Under the pieces are notes generated by a model. That model searched no databases. It saw nothing but the letters and a program-made list of their open reading frames with translations, and was not told the origin of the DNA. The position numbers and the translations under genes are program-made. Shown in pieces: positions 1 through 9,028 of a stretch of 64,000 nt of DNA; positions within the stretch are counted from its first letter, which is position 1; every line of letters starts with the position of its first letter. Source of the stretch: Mycolicibacterium iranicum (GTDB lineage: Bacteria; Actinomycetota; Actinomycetes; Mycobacteriales; Mycobacteriaceae); assembly GCF_002101705.1 (NCBI RefSeq), contig NZ_LQPC01000039.1, positions 38,754 through 102,753 of the forward strand. Reading direction: 5' to 3'.

Positions 1-730
1 TTCTCGCTCGACCGCATCGCAGCGCTGTTCACCGGGACGGCGCTCACCGCGCTGGCCAACAGCGTGCTGCTGTCCGGGGCGACAGCGCTGCTCGGGGCGT
101 TCCTCGGTGCGGTGATGGCGTGGCTGATCGTGAGCAGCCCGCCGACGTCGATGATCCGCCGGGGTGTCCTGGCGCTGTGCAGCGTGCTCGCCCAGTTCGG
201 CGGTGTGGCACTGGCATTCGCGTTCCTGGCCACCGTCGGGCTGAACGGGGTGCTGACCCTGTGGGTGCAGCAGGCGTTCGGATTCAACCTCGCAGGCTCG
301 GGCTGGCTGTACAGCCTGGCCGGCCTGATCCTCGTCTACACCTACTTCCAGATCCCGCTCATGGTGATCGTGTTCGTCCCCGCGCTCGAAGGCTTGCGCG
401 ACCAATGGCGGGAAGCGGCGGTCAGTCTCGGGGCGTCGACTTTCGCGTACTGGCGTGAGGTGGCGATCCCGCTGCTGACGCCGGCGTTTCTGGGCTCGGC
501 GCTGCTGCTGTTCGCCAACGCGTTCGCCGCGTACGCGACCGCGGCGGCACTGGTCAGCCAGGGCAGCCCGATCCTGCCGCTGCTGATCCGGGCCTCGCTG
601 GTCAGCGAGGTGGTGCTGGGGGCAGGCCGGGTTCGCCTACGCGCTGGCGCTGGAGATGATCGTCGTGGTGGCGGTGGTCATGGTCGCCTACAACCTGTTG
701 GTGCGTCGCAGTTCGCGGTGGTTGTCGTGA
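1..730 (+). CDS. ABC importer permease 1, 5'-partial and frameshifted
   Basis: Inner-membrane permease of a binding-protein-dependent importer, probably of the polyamine/iron/phosphonate type. The reading frame is open from base 1, so the N-terminus lies outside the window. Several hydrophobic helices are visible, and the cytoplasmic EAA loop (EAAVSLGAS, about 415-440) that contacts the ATPase is intact. After a run of five G at 618-622 the frame turns into low-complexity Arg/Gly sequence. Dropping one G restores a hydrophobic last helix (FAYALALEMIVVVAVVMV) that stops at 728-730, 13 bp before the next permease. It is therefore either a real frameshift or a homopolymer sequencing error. The substrate cannot be told without the upstream binding protein. 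Confidence 0.8.
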
Positions 731-743
731 CGCGGTGGCTGCC

Positions 744-1523
744 ATGACAAAGCTTGTGCGGGGCACACTCTGGGTCATCTTCGGGTTGTTCTTCCTCTTC
801 CCGCTGTATGCCATGGCCGACTTCTCCACCCGCAACCTGATGGCGGGCGGTCGCACGTGGCAGGCCTGGGCCAACCTGGTGTCCAACGAAGCGCTGTACC
901 AGTCGATCATCGTGTCGCTGCTGCTCGCCGTGTTCACCGTGGTCGCAATGCTGGTGCTGCTGGTGCCGACGATGATCTGGGTGCGGCTGCGGGCTCCGTG
1001 GGCCAAGGGCTTCGTGGAGTTCTTGTGCCTGCTGCCCTTGACCATTCCGGCTCTGGTGATCGTCGTCGGACTGCGCAACGTCTACCTGTGGGTGACGTAC
1101 TTCCTCGGCGAATCGGCGCTGACGCTGACGTTCGTCTACGTGATCCTGGTGCTGCCGTTCGCGTATCGCGCGATCGACGCCGCCCTGTCCTCGATCGATC
1201 TACAGACGCTTTCGGAGGCCGCCAGGTCGCTCGGTGCGGGATGGCTGACGACGATCACCCGTGTGGTGGTCCCCAACATCTGGTCGGGAATCCTCTCGGC
1301 CGCTTTCATTTCCATCGCGGTGGTGCTCGGCGAGTACACCATCGCGTCGCTGTCCGGTTACGAGACGCTGCAGGTGCAGATCGTCCTGATCGGCAAGAGC
1401 GACGGTCCCACGTCGGTGGCGGCTTCGCTGGCCACACTGCTGTTCGGATTCGCGCTGCTGCTGATTCTGTCGCTGGTCACGCGCGGGCGCCGACGGGGCC
1501 CAGGAGCAGGGGTGACGACATGA
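744..1523 (+). CDS. ABC importer permease 2
   Basis: Second integral membrane subunit of the importer, about 259 residues with six predicted membrane helices. The EAA-loop motif EAARSLGAGWLTTI sits around 1216-1255, as in the PotC/CysW/PhnV-like permeases. ATG 744 (MTKLVRG) is preferred; an in-frame GTG at 735 is the alternative. Its stop overlaps the start of the ATPase gene (ATGA, 1520-1523), so the genes are translationally coupled. It presumably forms a heterodimeric channel with permease 1. Confidence 0.88.
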   Translation: MTKLVRGTLWVIFGLFFLFPLYAMADFSTRNLMAGGRTWQAWANLVSNEALYQSIIVSLLLAVFTVVAMLVLLVPTMIWVRLRAPWAKGFVEFLCLLPLTIPALVIVVGLRNVYLWVTYFLGESALTLTFVYVILVLPFAYRAIDAALSSIDLQTLSEAARSLGAGWLTTITRVVVPNIWSGILSAAFISIAVVLGEYTIASLSGYETLQVQIVLIGKSDGPTSVAASLATLLFGFALLLILSLVTRGRRRGPGAGVTT

Positions 1524-2551
1524 CAAACGGTGTTGCAGTCGAATTGACCGATCTCACCCGCGTGTACGGGACCACCCGGGCACTCGACGGGCTCACCCTG
1601 CACATCGAGCCGGGGGAGATGGTGGCCTTGCTCGGCCCGTCGGGCTGCGGGAAGACCACGGCGCTGCGCATCCTCGCCGGCCTCGACGAGGCGACGTCGG
1701 GAACCGTAACGGTGGGCGGCGTCGACATCAGCCGGGTCCCCGCCAGCAAGCGCGACATGGGCATGGTGTTCCAGGCCTACAGCCTGTTCCCACATCTGAC
1801 CGTCCTCGACAACGTCGCGTTCGGGCTGAAGATGCGTGGAAAAGGCAAGCAGGACAGGCTGTCCCGGGCTTCCGACATGCTCGACCTGGTGGGTCTGGGT
1901 GCGCTGGGTGGGCGCTATGCCAAGGAGTTGTCCGGAGGCCAGCAGCAGCGGGTCGCGCTGGCCCGGGCGCTGGCGATCCAGCCGAGGGTGCTGCTGCTCG
2001 ACGAACCGCTGTCGGCGCTGGATGCCAAGGTGCGCACGCAGTTACGCGAGGAGATCCGGCGGGTACAGCTCGAGGTCGGAACGACGACGTTGTTCGTCAC
2101 CCACGACCAGGAGGAGGCGCTGGCCGTCGCCGATCGGGTCGGGGTGATGAGTCAAGGCAAGCTGGAGCAGCTGGCCGCGCCCGCGGAGCTCTACGCCAAT
2201 CCGGCAACGCCGTTCGTCGCGGACTTCGTCGGGCTCAACAACAAAGTGTCCGCCACGGTTTCGGGTGGGACGGCGTCGTTGCTCGGGGTGTCGGTGCCTG
2301 CGCTCGCCGGATCCGTCGAGGGGGAGGGGGTGGCGATGGTGCGGCCCGAAGCGGTCACCGTGGCCCTCGATTCGGCCGGGACGTCGACCGTGGCGTCGGT
2401 GTCGTTCCTCGGCGCGATCTCCCGGGTCAACATGACGCTGTCCGACGGCTCGGCGATCAGCGCTCAGATGGCCAGTTCCGCGGCACGGGAGTTCTCGGCC
2501 GGTGACAAGGTCACCGTGGGACTCGAATCAGGCGGCGTGCTCGTCACCTAG
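1520..2551 (+). CDS. ABC importer ATP-binding subunit
   Basis: Cytoplasmic ATPase of 343 residues that powers the two permeases. Walker A is GPSGCGKTT (residues 39-47), followed by the Q-loop, the signature LSGGQQQR, Walker B LLLDEPLSALD and the H-loop VTHDQEEA. A C-terminal TOBE-like domain (about 240-343) is typical of the CUT/polyamine/iron/phosphonate importer ATPases. It starts in a 4-bp overlap with permease 2. No substrate is assignable from this protein alone. Confidence 0.92.
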   Translation: MTNGVAVELTDLTRVYGTTRALDGLTLHIEPGEMVALLGPSGCGKTTALRILAGLDEATSGTVTVGGVDISRVPASKRDMGMVFQAYSLFPHLTVLDNVAFGLKMRGKGKQDRLSRASDMLDLVGLGALGGRYAKELSGGQQQRVALARALAIQPRVLLLDEPLSALDAKVRTQLREEIRRVQLEVGTTTLFVTHDQEEALAVADRVGVMSQGKLEQLAAPAELYANPATPFVADFVGLNNKVSATVSGGTASLLGVSVPALAGSVEGEGVAMVRPEAVTVALDSAGTSTVASVSFLGAISRVNMTLSDGSAISAQMASSAAREFSAGDKVTVGLESGGVLVT

Positions 2552-2639
2552 ACGTCACACCAGCGCACGTTCGAACGTTGTGCAGCATTAGTGCGAGTGA
2601 ACCCCTGCAAAACGTCGAAGTCTTCAACCGGGCGTCGCT

Positions 2640-3209
2640 CTAAACGTCCTTGACGGGTTCGATGCCGAGATCGCGGTATGTCACCAGCGCGTGGAACGGG
2701 ACGTTGCGTTTGGCGAAGCGGCCCGCGGCGATATCGCCGCGGTCGACCATCGGAATGACTCCGGTGACGACGACGCCGAGCGGTGCGATCCGCTCCAGCG
2801 CCAGCTCCGTCGAACCGCCCGTGCTGATCACGTCGTCGACGAGCAGCACCTTGGTGCCAGACGCCAGCCGGGTGCCTTCGACCCATTGCTCGCGTCCGCG
2901 TTTCTTCTGCTCCTTGCGCACGGAGAACCAGGCCTTGCCGGTCACCATCGCGACACCGTGCGCGAGGGGGTCGGCCCCCATCGTCAGCCCGCCCACGGCG
3001 TCGAACTCGATGCCGTTCTCCGCGGCGAGATCGGCGACCGCCCGGGACACGATCGTCAGCCGCTCACCGGTGTCGACGGCGTACTTGCCGTCGATGTAGT
3101 CGTGGCTGAGCTGACCGCTGGCGAGCCTGAAAGGCTCCTCACGACGCTCGTGTCCGCGCGTGCGGATCAGGTCGAATGCGGCTTGCCAGGTCTGTGAGCG
3201 GTTGGACAC
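2640..3209 (-). CDS. pyrE: Orotate phosphoribosyltransferase
   Basis: Converts orotate and PRPP to orotidine 5'-monophosphate, the fifth step of pyrimidine synthesis, in the cytosol. 189 residues with a GTG start. The PRPP-binding loop VLLVDDVISTGGST is clear, and the flexible loop KEQKKRGREQ supplies catalytic lysines. Length and sequence fit the type-I phosphoribosyltransferase fold and the M. tuberculosis Rv0382c protein as I remember it. It runs convergent to the ABC operon and in line with the HugZ-like gene behind it (13-bp gap), so the two may be cotranscribed. Confidence 0.95.
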   Translation of the reverse strand: MSNRSQTWQAAFDLIRTRGHERREEPFRLASGQLSHDYIDGKYAVDTGERLTIVSRAVADLAAENGIEFDAVGGLTMGADPLAHGVAMVTGKAWFSVRKEQKKRGREQWVEGTRLASGTKVLLVDDVISTGGSTELALERIAPLGVVVTGVIPMVDRGDIAAGRFAKRNVPFHALVTYRDLGIEPVKDV

Positions 3210-3222
3210 GCCGATATCCTAT

Positions 3223-4035
3223 TCAGCCCTGGCGCGCCCGACGTGCCAACTCGACGGTCGCCGAACGTAATTCGTCGATCGCATCGATCGGGTCGGCATA
3301 GCCGATCCGGGTGTAGGCCAGGCCGCGGTCGGTGGTCAACCTCAAATCGAGCCCGTAGCGGTCGGCACCGGTACACGTCGCGGCCGTCGTATCGGGATAT
3401 CCGCCGAGCGTGCGCGCCATCGCGACGAGCGAATCGGCGTGGTCGGCGTTGAGGTGGGCGATGGCCCCCGCGGAGTGCGGCGTCACGGGGTCGGGTTCGG
3501 CGGCGGTGTAGGCCTGCCCACTGGTCGAGTCCATCCGTCCGTAACCGCCCACCCAGCGGACCCGCGATACCCGCAGGACCCACAGCGAGAAGTCGCTGTA
3601 GTCGATGTAGTACTTGGCCGCGGCCACCGCGGCCAGATGTGCCTCCCTCGCGGCGTCGCGCTCGTCACCGAGGGGCGCCTCGACGCGTCCGGCGAGCGTG
3701 ATCCTGGCGTTGGCGAGCGGATCCGACTCGGTGGCCGGGGCGACAATCGCGATGCTCGCCCTCGGGTCGGCCGCGAGGTTGCGTCCGTGCTCAGCCAGAT
3801 TCGAGACACACAGCACCGGTGCCCCGCCGAGCAAGCCGTACGTGACGAACGACGCCCACGGGTCGCCGTCGGCGGTCAGCGTGGCAAGGGTGCCGCTGTT
3901 GGTCGACGCGGCGATGGTGCGCGCCTCCTCGGCCGCCGACGGGCGGGCGGTGTTGGCCGGCGCGGTGAGCGGCGGTGGGACGGTGGGGGCGTCACCGGGG
4001 TCCCCGTGATCGCGAGTCGCGCTTCCGGTCGTCAC
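3223..4035 (-). CDS. HugZ-like heme/FMN-binding split-barrel protein with DUF2470
   Basis: 270 residues. After a Pro/Ala-rich N-terminus comes a pyridoxamine-phosphate-oxidase-like split barrel (about 38-165; TLTADGDPWASFVTYG, LWVLRVSRVRWVGGYGRM). A C-terminal DUF2470 domain begins at HLNADHADSL (about 190-265). This pairing is the HugZ/HutZ arrangement, known for heme binding or degradation. Whether this protein degrades heme, binds FMN or uses F420 cannot be decided here. It probably shares a transcript with pyrE, which starts 13 bp downstream. Confidence 0.82.
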   Translation of the reverse strand: MTTGSATRDHGDPGDAPTVPPPLTAPANTARPSAAEEARTIAASTNSGTLATLTADGDPWASFVTYGLLGGAPVLCVSNLAEHGRNLAADPRASIAIVAPATESDPLANARITLAGRVEAPLGDERDAAREAHLAAVAAAKYYIDYSDFSLWVLRVSRVRWVGGYGRMDSTSGQAYTAAEPDPVTPHSAGAIAHLNADHADSLVAMARTLGGYPDTTAATCTGADRYGLDLRLTTDRGLAYTRIGYADPIDAIDELRSATVELARRARQG

Positions 4036-4191
4036 GACGGCACCCTATCTGGTGCGAGGCTACTGACGTCGGCGTTGATTACTTGCGTTTGCACGGCCTA
4101 CGCATTGGACTCTGCGGCTTGCGTCGATGTTTTAGAATTGCAGGGGTTTTATCCCTAGTCGAGCAACAGAACTTCCGGAATCGGGTGCACC

Positions 4192-5253
4192 ATGGTCGGG
4201 CCTGCGCTGCGTTCCTGGGCAGTTGCTGGCGTGCTCGCTGCGACGTTCGTGTTCGGCGGTGTGCCCGCCGCGGCGCCCGTGGTTGCCCAACCGGGCGACG
4301 ACGAGGCCACCAGCCAGGACACCAACGAGCCCGACGACACCGGCAGCGGGTCGGAGGAGCAGAGCCCCGACGAGGCGAACCCGGACGAGCCCGACGAACC
4401 CGAGCAACCTGACGAGCCGGCCGGCGGCGGCTCAGTCGACGAATCCGGCGAACCCGAGATCAGCCGCGACAAAGACCCCGAACCCGACGATTCCGACGCC
4501 GAGGAGATCGGCGGCGGCGATTCCGGGGTTCGCGAAGAGCCCGCACCCAAGCCGCCGCCCGCAGCCGTTCCGACGTACGAGAACTCGATCAGGATTCCGT
4601 GGGTGCGGTTACCCGCAGCCGGCGAGATCCCCGCGGGGACCTGGCCGACCGCGTCGACGTTCTACACGACCATCGCCATCCCGGTACCGACCCTGGAAGA
4701 GTTCCTCCAGGCATTGCGGGTTGTCCCCGCGCCGGCGCCCGCGCCGGGTCCGGCCTTCCGGATCCAGGAGGAGGCGCCTCCGGTGGCCGATGCCACGACG
4801 GGGACCACCACGGCCGGCGGCGGTGGTGGAGGCGGTGCAATGGCCGAACCGGTGGTGTTCCGCGCCCCGCTGGTGAGCGTGCCGAGGGCGAGCACAGTGG
4901 CGGGCCGCCCGACCAAGACTCCGCCGGGCGCGCCCGCGGGTACGGCCGCGCCTCCCGGCGTCACGCAGCCAGGCGTCGCCGGTGTCCGGACCCCGGTGAT
5001 CCGCGGTTCGGTCGCGCCGACCCCGGGCGCCACCGCCCCGCTGCCCGCGACTCCCGCCGGCGGACAGTCGCCCCGGGCTGGGGCCTATACACGCGGTATG
5101 ACGAGTCCGACGCTGGCCGAGATCGCCGCGGTGGCACTGCCGGGCGTCGCCGGCCTGCTGTTCCTCACGTTCAGCGGCGGGATGATCGGCTATCGCCAGG
5201 CCAACAGCGCCCGCTTCGTGCGGACGGCCGGCGCGGAGCGCTTCCTGCCCTGA
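4192..5253 (+). CDS. Pro/Asp-rich exported protein with C-terminal membrane anchor
   Basis: 353 residues, no enzymatic domain recognised. A signal peptide (residues 1 to about 33) precedes a very acidic Pro/Asp/Glu/Ser region (about 34-125), a more ordered middle, a Gly/Pro-rich stretch and one C-terminal membrane helix (about 304-330). The tail ends in GYRQANSARFVRTAG. The anchor and tail match the protein at 54419-55345 closely, so the two are paralogues with different ectodomains. Probably a cell-envelope protein facing the periplasm. A possible -10 element TAGAAT lies at 4133-4138, followed by a small GGGG/CCCT hairpin. Function unknown. Confidence 0.78.
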   Translation: MVGPALRSWAVAGVLAATFVFGGVPAAAPVVAQPGDDEATSQDTNEPDDTGSGSEEQSPDEANPDEPDEPEQPDEPAGGGSVDESGEPEISRDKDPEPDDSDAEEIGGGDSGVREEPAPKPPPAAVPTYENSIRIPWVRLPAAGEIPAGTWPTASTFYTTIAIPVPTLEEFLQALRVVPAPAPAPGPAFRIQEEAPPVADATTGTTTAGGGGGGGAMAEPVVFRAPLVSVPRASTVAGRPTKTPPGAPAGTAAPPGVTQPGVAGVRTPVIRGSVAPTPGATAPLPATPAGGQSPRAGAYTRGMTSPTLAEIAAVALPGVAGLLFLTFSGGMIGYRQANSARFVRTAGAERFLP

Positions 5254-5287
5254 TTGCTTTGCGGTCGACCTGGGTAGGTTCCAGACC

Positions 5288-6589
5288 ATGACGCTGGCAT
5301 TCGGCGAATGGATCATTCACCGGCGCTGGTACGCCGGCCGCACCCGTCAACTCGCCTCGGCCGAACCATCTTCGGTGACCTCACTCGGCCAGGACCTGGA
5401 ACATGTACTCCTCGACGTCACCTATACCGACGGGTGCACCGAGCGCTACCAGGTGCTGATCCGTTGGGAGGACACCCCCGGCGACGGCTACGGGGACGGG
5501 GCTCTCATCGGGACGGCGACCGGCCCCGGCGGAACGCGGACGGCCTATGACGCGCTGTTCGACCCGCGGTCTGCGCGACACCTGCTGTCGCTGATCGACT
5601 CCTCGGTGACGGTGGACGGGTTGACGTTCAGCAAGGAACCGAACGTGACGCTACCGGTCGACGCGCCGCCGAAGGTGTCGGGCGCCGAGCAGAGCAACAC
5701 CAGCGTGATCTTCGGCAAAGACGCGATGCTCAAGGTGTTCCGCCGGGTCACTCCCGGCATCAACCCCGACATCGAACTCAACCGCATTCTCGCCCGTGCA
5801 GGCAACCCGCATGTGGCCACCCTGCTCGGGTCCTACGAGACGTCCTGGTCGGGTGACGAATCGGAACCGTGCGCCCTCGGCATGGTCACTGCGTTCGCGG
5901 CCAACAGCGCCGAGGGTTGGGACATGGCGACGGCCAGCACGCAGGATCTCTTCGCCGACCGGGAGGGCGGCGACTTCACCGGCGAGTCCTACCGGCTCGG
6001 CCAAGCGGTCGCATCCGTGCATGCCACGCTGGCCGACACCTTGGGCGCGTCCGAGGAACCGTTCCCCGTCGACACATCTCTGCAGCGACTGGCGTCCGCC
6101 GCGCAGGCTGCGCCGGTGCTCGAGTCACACGTTGCGCTGATCGAGGAGCGGTATCGCAAGCTGGCAGGTAAGGCGATCACCGTGCAGCGTGTGCACGGCG
6201 ACCTGCACCTCGGCCAGGTGCTGCGCACCCCGGAGAACTGGCTGCTGATCGACTTCGAGGGCGAACCCGGCCAGCCCCTGGAGGAACGTCGCAGGCCCGA
6301 CTCGCCGCTACGGGATGTGGCGGGCGTCCTTCGCTCGTTCGAGTACGCCGCCTATCAGAACCGTGATCCCGAGCAGGCCGCCGCGGCTCAAAGCTGGGTG
6401 GATCGCAACAGTGCCGCGTTCTGCAGTGGCTACGCGGCGGTCGCAGGAGCAGACCCGAGGGACTCCGCCGACGTGCTCGCGGCCTATGAGCTGGACAAGG
6501 CTGTCTATGAAGCCGCGTATGAGGCCCGGTTCCGCCCGTCGTGGCTGCCGATTCCTATCCGCTCGATCGACCGCATTCTCGCCGGCTAA
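5288..6589 (+). CDS. mak: Maltokinase (GlgE pathway)
   Basis: ATP-dependent phosphorylation of maltose to maltose 1-phosphate, the donor for GlgE in alpha-glucan synthesis. 433 residues, slightly shorter than the roughly 455 I recall for Rv0127. The N-terminal cap domain is followed by an aminoglycoside-kinase-like fold with catalytic HGDLHLGQVL (H303, D305) and metal-binding LIDFEGEP (D322), plus the family-typical SPLRDVAGVLRSFEYAA. In many mycobacteria treS lies directly upstream or is fused. Here the upstream neighbour is a surface protein and no treS is in the window. GlgX lies convergent downstream. Confidence 0.9.
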   Translation: MTLAFGEWIIHRRWYAGRTRQLASAEPSSVTSLGQDLEHVLLDVTYTDGCTERYQVLIRWEDTPGDGYGDGALIGTATGPGGTRTAYDALFDPRSARHLLSLIDSSVTVDGLTFSKEPNVTLPVDAPPKVSGAEQSNTSVIFGKDAMLKVFRRVTPGINPDIELNRILARAGNPHVATLLGSYETSWSGDESEPCALGMVTAFAANSAEGWDMATASTQDLFADREGGDFTGESYRLGQAVASVHATLADTLGASEEPFPVDTSLQRLASAAQAAPVLESHVALIEERYRKLAGKAITVQRVHGDLHLGQVLRTPENWLLIDFEGEPGQPLEERRRPDSPLRDVAGVLRSFEYAAYQNRDPEQAAAAQSWVDRNSAAFCSGYAAVAGADPRDSADVLAAYELDKAVYEAAYEARFRPSWLPIPIRSIDRILAG

Positions 6590-6614
6590 CTCGCGCTCGG
6601 TCGACCTCAAGCTG

Positions 6615-6721
6615 GCAACCGTGGCCGCCAGGTAGGTCGCCGCCGCTCTTCGGCTCCTACACCCGGCCCGCCCGGCCGGTGGCAAACGAAAATCCGATGC
6701 CCGCTCGGCGGCCACGGTTGC
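6615..6721. repeat. 15-bp perfect inverted repeat between mak and glgX
   Basis: GCAACCGTGGCCGCC at 6615-6629 is repeated as its exact reverse complement at 6707-6721, with 77 bp between. It lies in the 223-bp gap between two convergent genes. It could act as a bidirectional termination structure or mark the ends of a small mobile remnant. No flanking target duplication is evident. Confidence 0.7.
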
Positions 6722-6812
6722 AACAGCAACTTCAAGCTAACATACGAAATCCTGAAACGGACGCAACTCGGCTGCTTAAGCGTGATGGCGCACAACAGCT
6801 TTCACGCAGCGC

Positions 6813-8960
6813 TCAGACCGACTGAAGCACCATGACAGCGCGTGCCTCGACAGTGAGCTGCGCACCCGCCGGAAGTGGCCGCGAACCCTCCATGACCGCG
6901 CCCGCGACCGAATAGACCACCGGCTGCCACTTCTTGCCGAACTCTGTCGGTGGAAGCGTGAAGTCGATCGGCTCGTAATGGGCGTTGAAGAACAGCAGGA
7001 ACGAGTCGTCGACAACACGCTGTCCGCGTGGGTCCATGTCGGGAATTCCCTGACCGTTGAGGAACACACCGACGGACTTGGCGAAGCCTGAGCCCCAGTC
7101 CTCGCCCGTCATCTCGGCGCCATCCGGGGTGAACCAGGCGATGTCCGGCAGGCCCTGCCCGCGGCGGCCCACCGGCTTGCCGCTGAAGAAGCGACGCCGA
7201 CGGAAGACCGGGTGGTTGGCACGCAGCTGCGACACCGAGCGGGTGAACTCCAGCAGCTCGGTGTCGACGTTGTCCCAGTCGATCCAGGTGATCTCGTTGT
7301 CCTGGCAGTAGCCGTTGTTGTTGCCGCCCTGGGTGCGGCCCAGCTCGTCGCCGTGACAGATCATCGGAACACCCTGCGACAGCAACAAGGTGGTCAGGAA
7401 GTTCCGTTCCTGCTGACCTCTCAGCGCCAGGATCTCCGGATCGTCGGTCGGCCCCTCCACCCCGCAGTTCCACGACCGGTTGTGGCTCTCGCCGTCGTTG
7501 TTGTCCTCGCCGTTGGCCTCGTTGTGCTTCTCGTTGTACGAGACAAGGTCACGCAGCGTGAACCCGTCGTGCGCGACGACGAAGTTGATGGAGGCGACGG
7601 GCCTGCGCGCCGTGTGTTCGTAGAGATCGGCCGAACCGGTGAGCCGGTAGGCGAACTCGTCGAGGGTGGCTGGTTCGCCCCGCCAGAAGTCGCGGACGGT
7701 GTCGCGGTACTTACCGTTCCATTCCGTCCACTGCGGCGGGAAGTTGCCGACCTGGTAGCCGCCGGGGCCGACGTCCCACGGTTCGGCGATCAGCTTGACC
7801 TGGCTGACCGTCGGGTCCTGCTGGACGAGTTCGAAGAACGTGGCCAGCCGGTCCACTTCGTAGAACTCGCGGGCCAGCGTCGAGGCCAGGTCGAAACGGA
7901 AGCCGTCCACATGCATCTCGGTGACCCAGTACCGAAGTGAGTCCATCAGCAGCTGCAGCGCGTGCGGATGGCTGACGTTGAGGCTGTTGCCGGTCCCGGT
8001 GTAGTCCATGTAGTACCGCTTGTCGTCGTCGACAAGGTGGTAGTACGCGGCGTTGTCGATGCCGCGCATCGACAGCGTCGGCCCCATGTGGTTGCCCTCG
8101 GCGGTGTGGTTGTAGACGACGTCGAGGATGACCTCGATGCCCGCTTCGTGCAGCGCCCGGACCATCGCCTTGAACTCTTGCACCTGCCCGCCCGGATTCG
8201 GGTTGGAGCTGTACTTCGCGTCAGGGGCGAAGAAGCCGATGGTGTTGTAGCCCCAGTAGTTGGACAGGCCCTTGTCGATCAGCGTCGAGTCGTTGGCGAA
8301 GTGATGCACCGGCATCAACTCGATGGCGTTGACGCCGAGCGAGGTCAGGTGCTCGATGATCGCCGGGTGCGCGACGGCGGCGTACGTGCCGCGGATCTGT
8401 TCCGGGATGTCCGGGTGGGTCTGCGTGAGGCCTTTGACGTGGGCTTCGTAGATGACGGTGTCGGCGTACTCGTGGCTGGGCGGGCGATCCACCCCCCAGT
8501 CGAAGTAGGGGTTGATGACCACCGACTTCGGCATGCTCGGGGCCGAGTCGTCGTCGTTGCGGCTGTCGGGGTCGCCGAAGTTGTAGGAGAACAGCGACTG
8601 GTTCCAGTCGAAGGTCCCGTCGATGGCTTTCGAGTAGGGGTCGAGCAGCAGCTTGTTCGGATTGCACCGCAGGCCGCTGGGTGGGTCGTAGGGGCCGTAC
8701 ACGCGGTAGCCGTAGCGCTGGCCGGGTTCGATGTTGGGGATGAAGCCGTGCCAGACGAAGCCGTCGACCTCCGGCAACCGGATGCACGCGGTCTGCTCAC
8801 CCTCGCTGTCGAACAGGCACAGTTCAACCTTCTCCGCGGCCTCGCTGAACAGCGCGAAGTTGGTGCCATAGCCGTCGTATGTGGCCCCCAACGGGTAGGC
8901 CTTGCCGGGCCACACCTCGAGAACGGGCGTTTGGGCCGTGGGCTGCGCGGCTGTGGTCAA
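6813..8960 (-). CDS. glgX: Glycogen debranching enzyme GlgX (isoamylase-type)
   Basis: Hydrolyses alpha-1,6 branches of glycogen or phosphorylase limit dextrin. 715 residues: N-terminal CBM48-type beta-sandwich (YGTNFALFSEAAEKVELCLF), then a GH13 barrel with DVVYNHTAEG (region I), DGFRFDLAS carrying the nucleophile Asp (region II), LIAEPWDVG carrying the acid Glu (region III) and VAHDGFTLRDLV (region IV), then a C-terminal beta domain. The start is a TTG at 8958-8960 with a strong GGAAGGAAGG ribosome site just upstream. Convergent with mak, so release and reuse of maltodextrins are neighbours. pncA ends 68 bp upstream. Confidence 0.93.
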   Translation of the reverse strand: MTTAAQPTAQTPVLEVWPGKAYPLGATYDGYGTNFALFSEAAEKVELCLFDSEGEQTACIRLPEVDGFVWHGFIPNIEPGQRYGYRVYGPYDPPSGLRCNPNKLLLDPYSKAIDGTFDWNQSLFSYNFGDPDSRNDDDSAPSMPKSVVINPYFDWGVDRPPSHEYADTVIYEAHVKGLTQTHPDIPEQIRGTYAAVAHPAIIEHLTSLGVNAIELMPVHHFANDSTLIDKGLSNYWGYNTIGFFAPDAKYSSNPNPGGQVQEFKAMVRALHEAGIEVILDVVYNHTAEGNHMGPTLSMRGIDNAAYYHLVDDDKRYYMDYTGTGNSLNVSHPHALQLLMDSLRYWVTEMHVDGFRFDLASTLAREFYEVDRLATFFELVQQDPTVSQVKLIAEPWDVGPGGYQVGNFPPQWTEWNGKYRDTVRDFWRGEPATLDEFAYRLTGSADLYEHTARRPVASINFVVAHDGFTLRDLVSYNEKHNEANGEDNNDGESHNRSWNCGVEGPTDDPEILALRGQQERNFLTTLLLSQGVPMICHGDELGRTQGGNNNGYCQDNEITWIDWDNVDTELLEFTRSVSQLRANHPVFRRRRFFSGKPVGRRGQGLPDIAWFTPDGAEMTGEDWGSGFAKSVGVFLNGQGIPDMDPRGQRVVDDSFLLFFNAHYEPIDFTLPPTEFGKKWQPVVYSVAGAVMEGSRPLPAGAQLTVEARAVMVLQSV

Positions 8961-9028
8961 AGAACACCTTCCTTCCGGTCAACGCGAAACTGCCCAATTA
9001 ACGGGCATTGCAAACAATGGGGCCGGGT

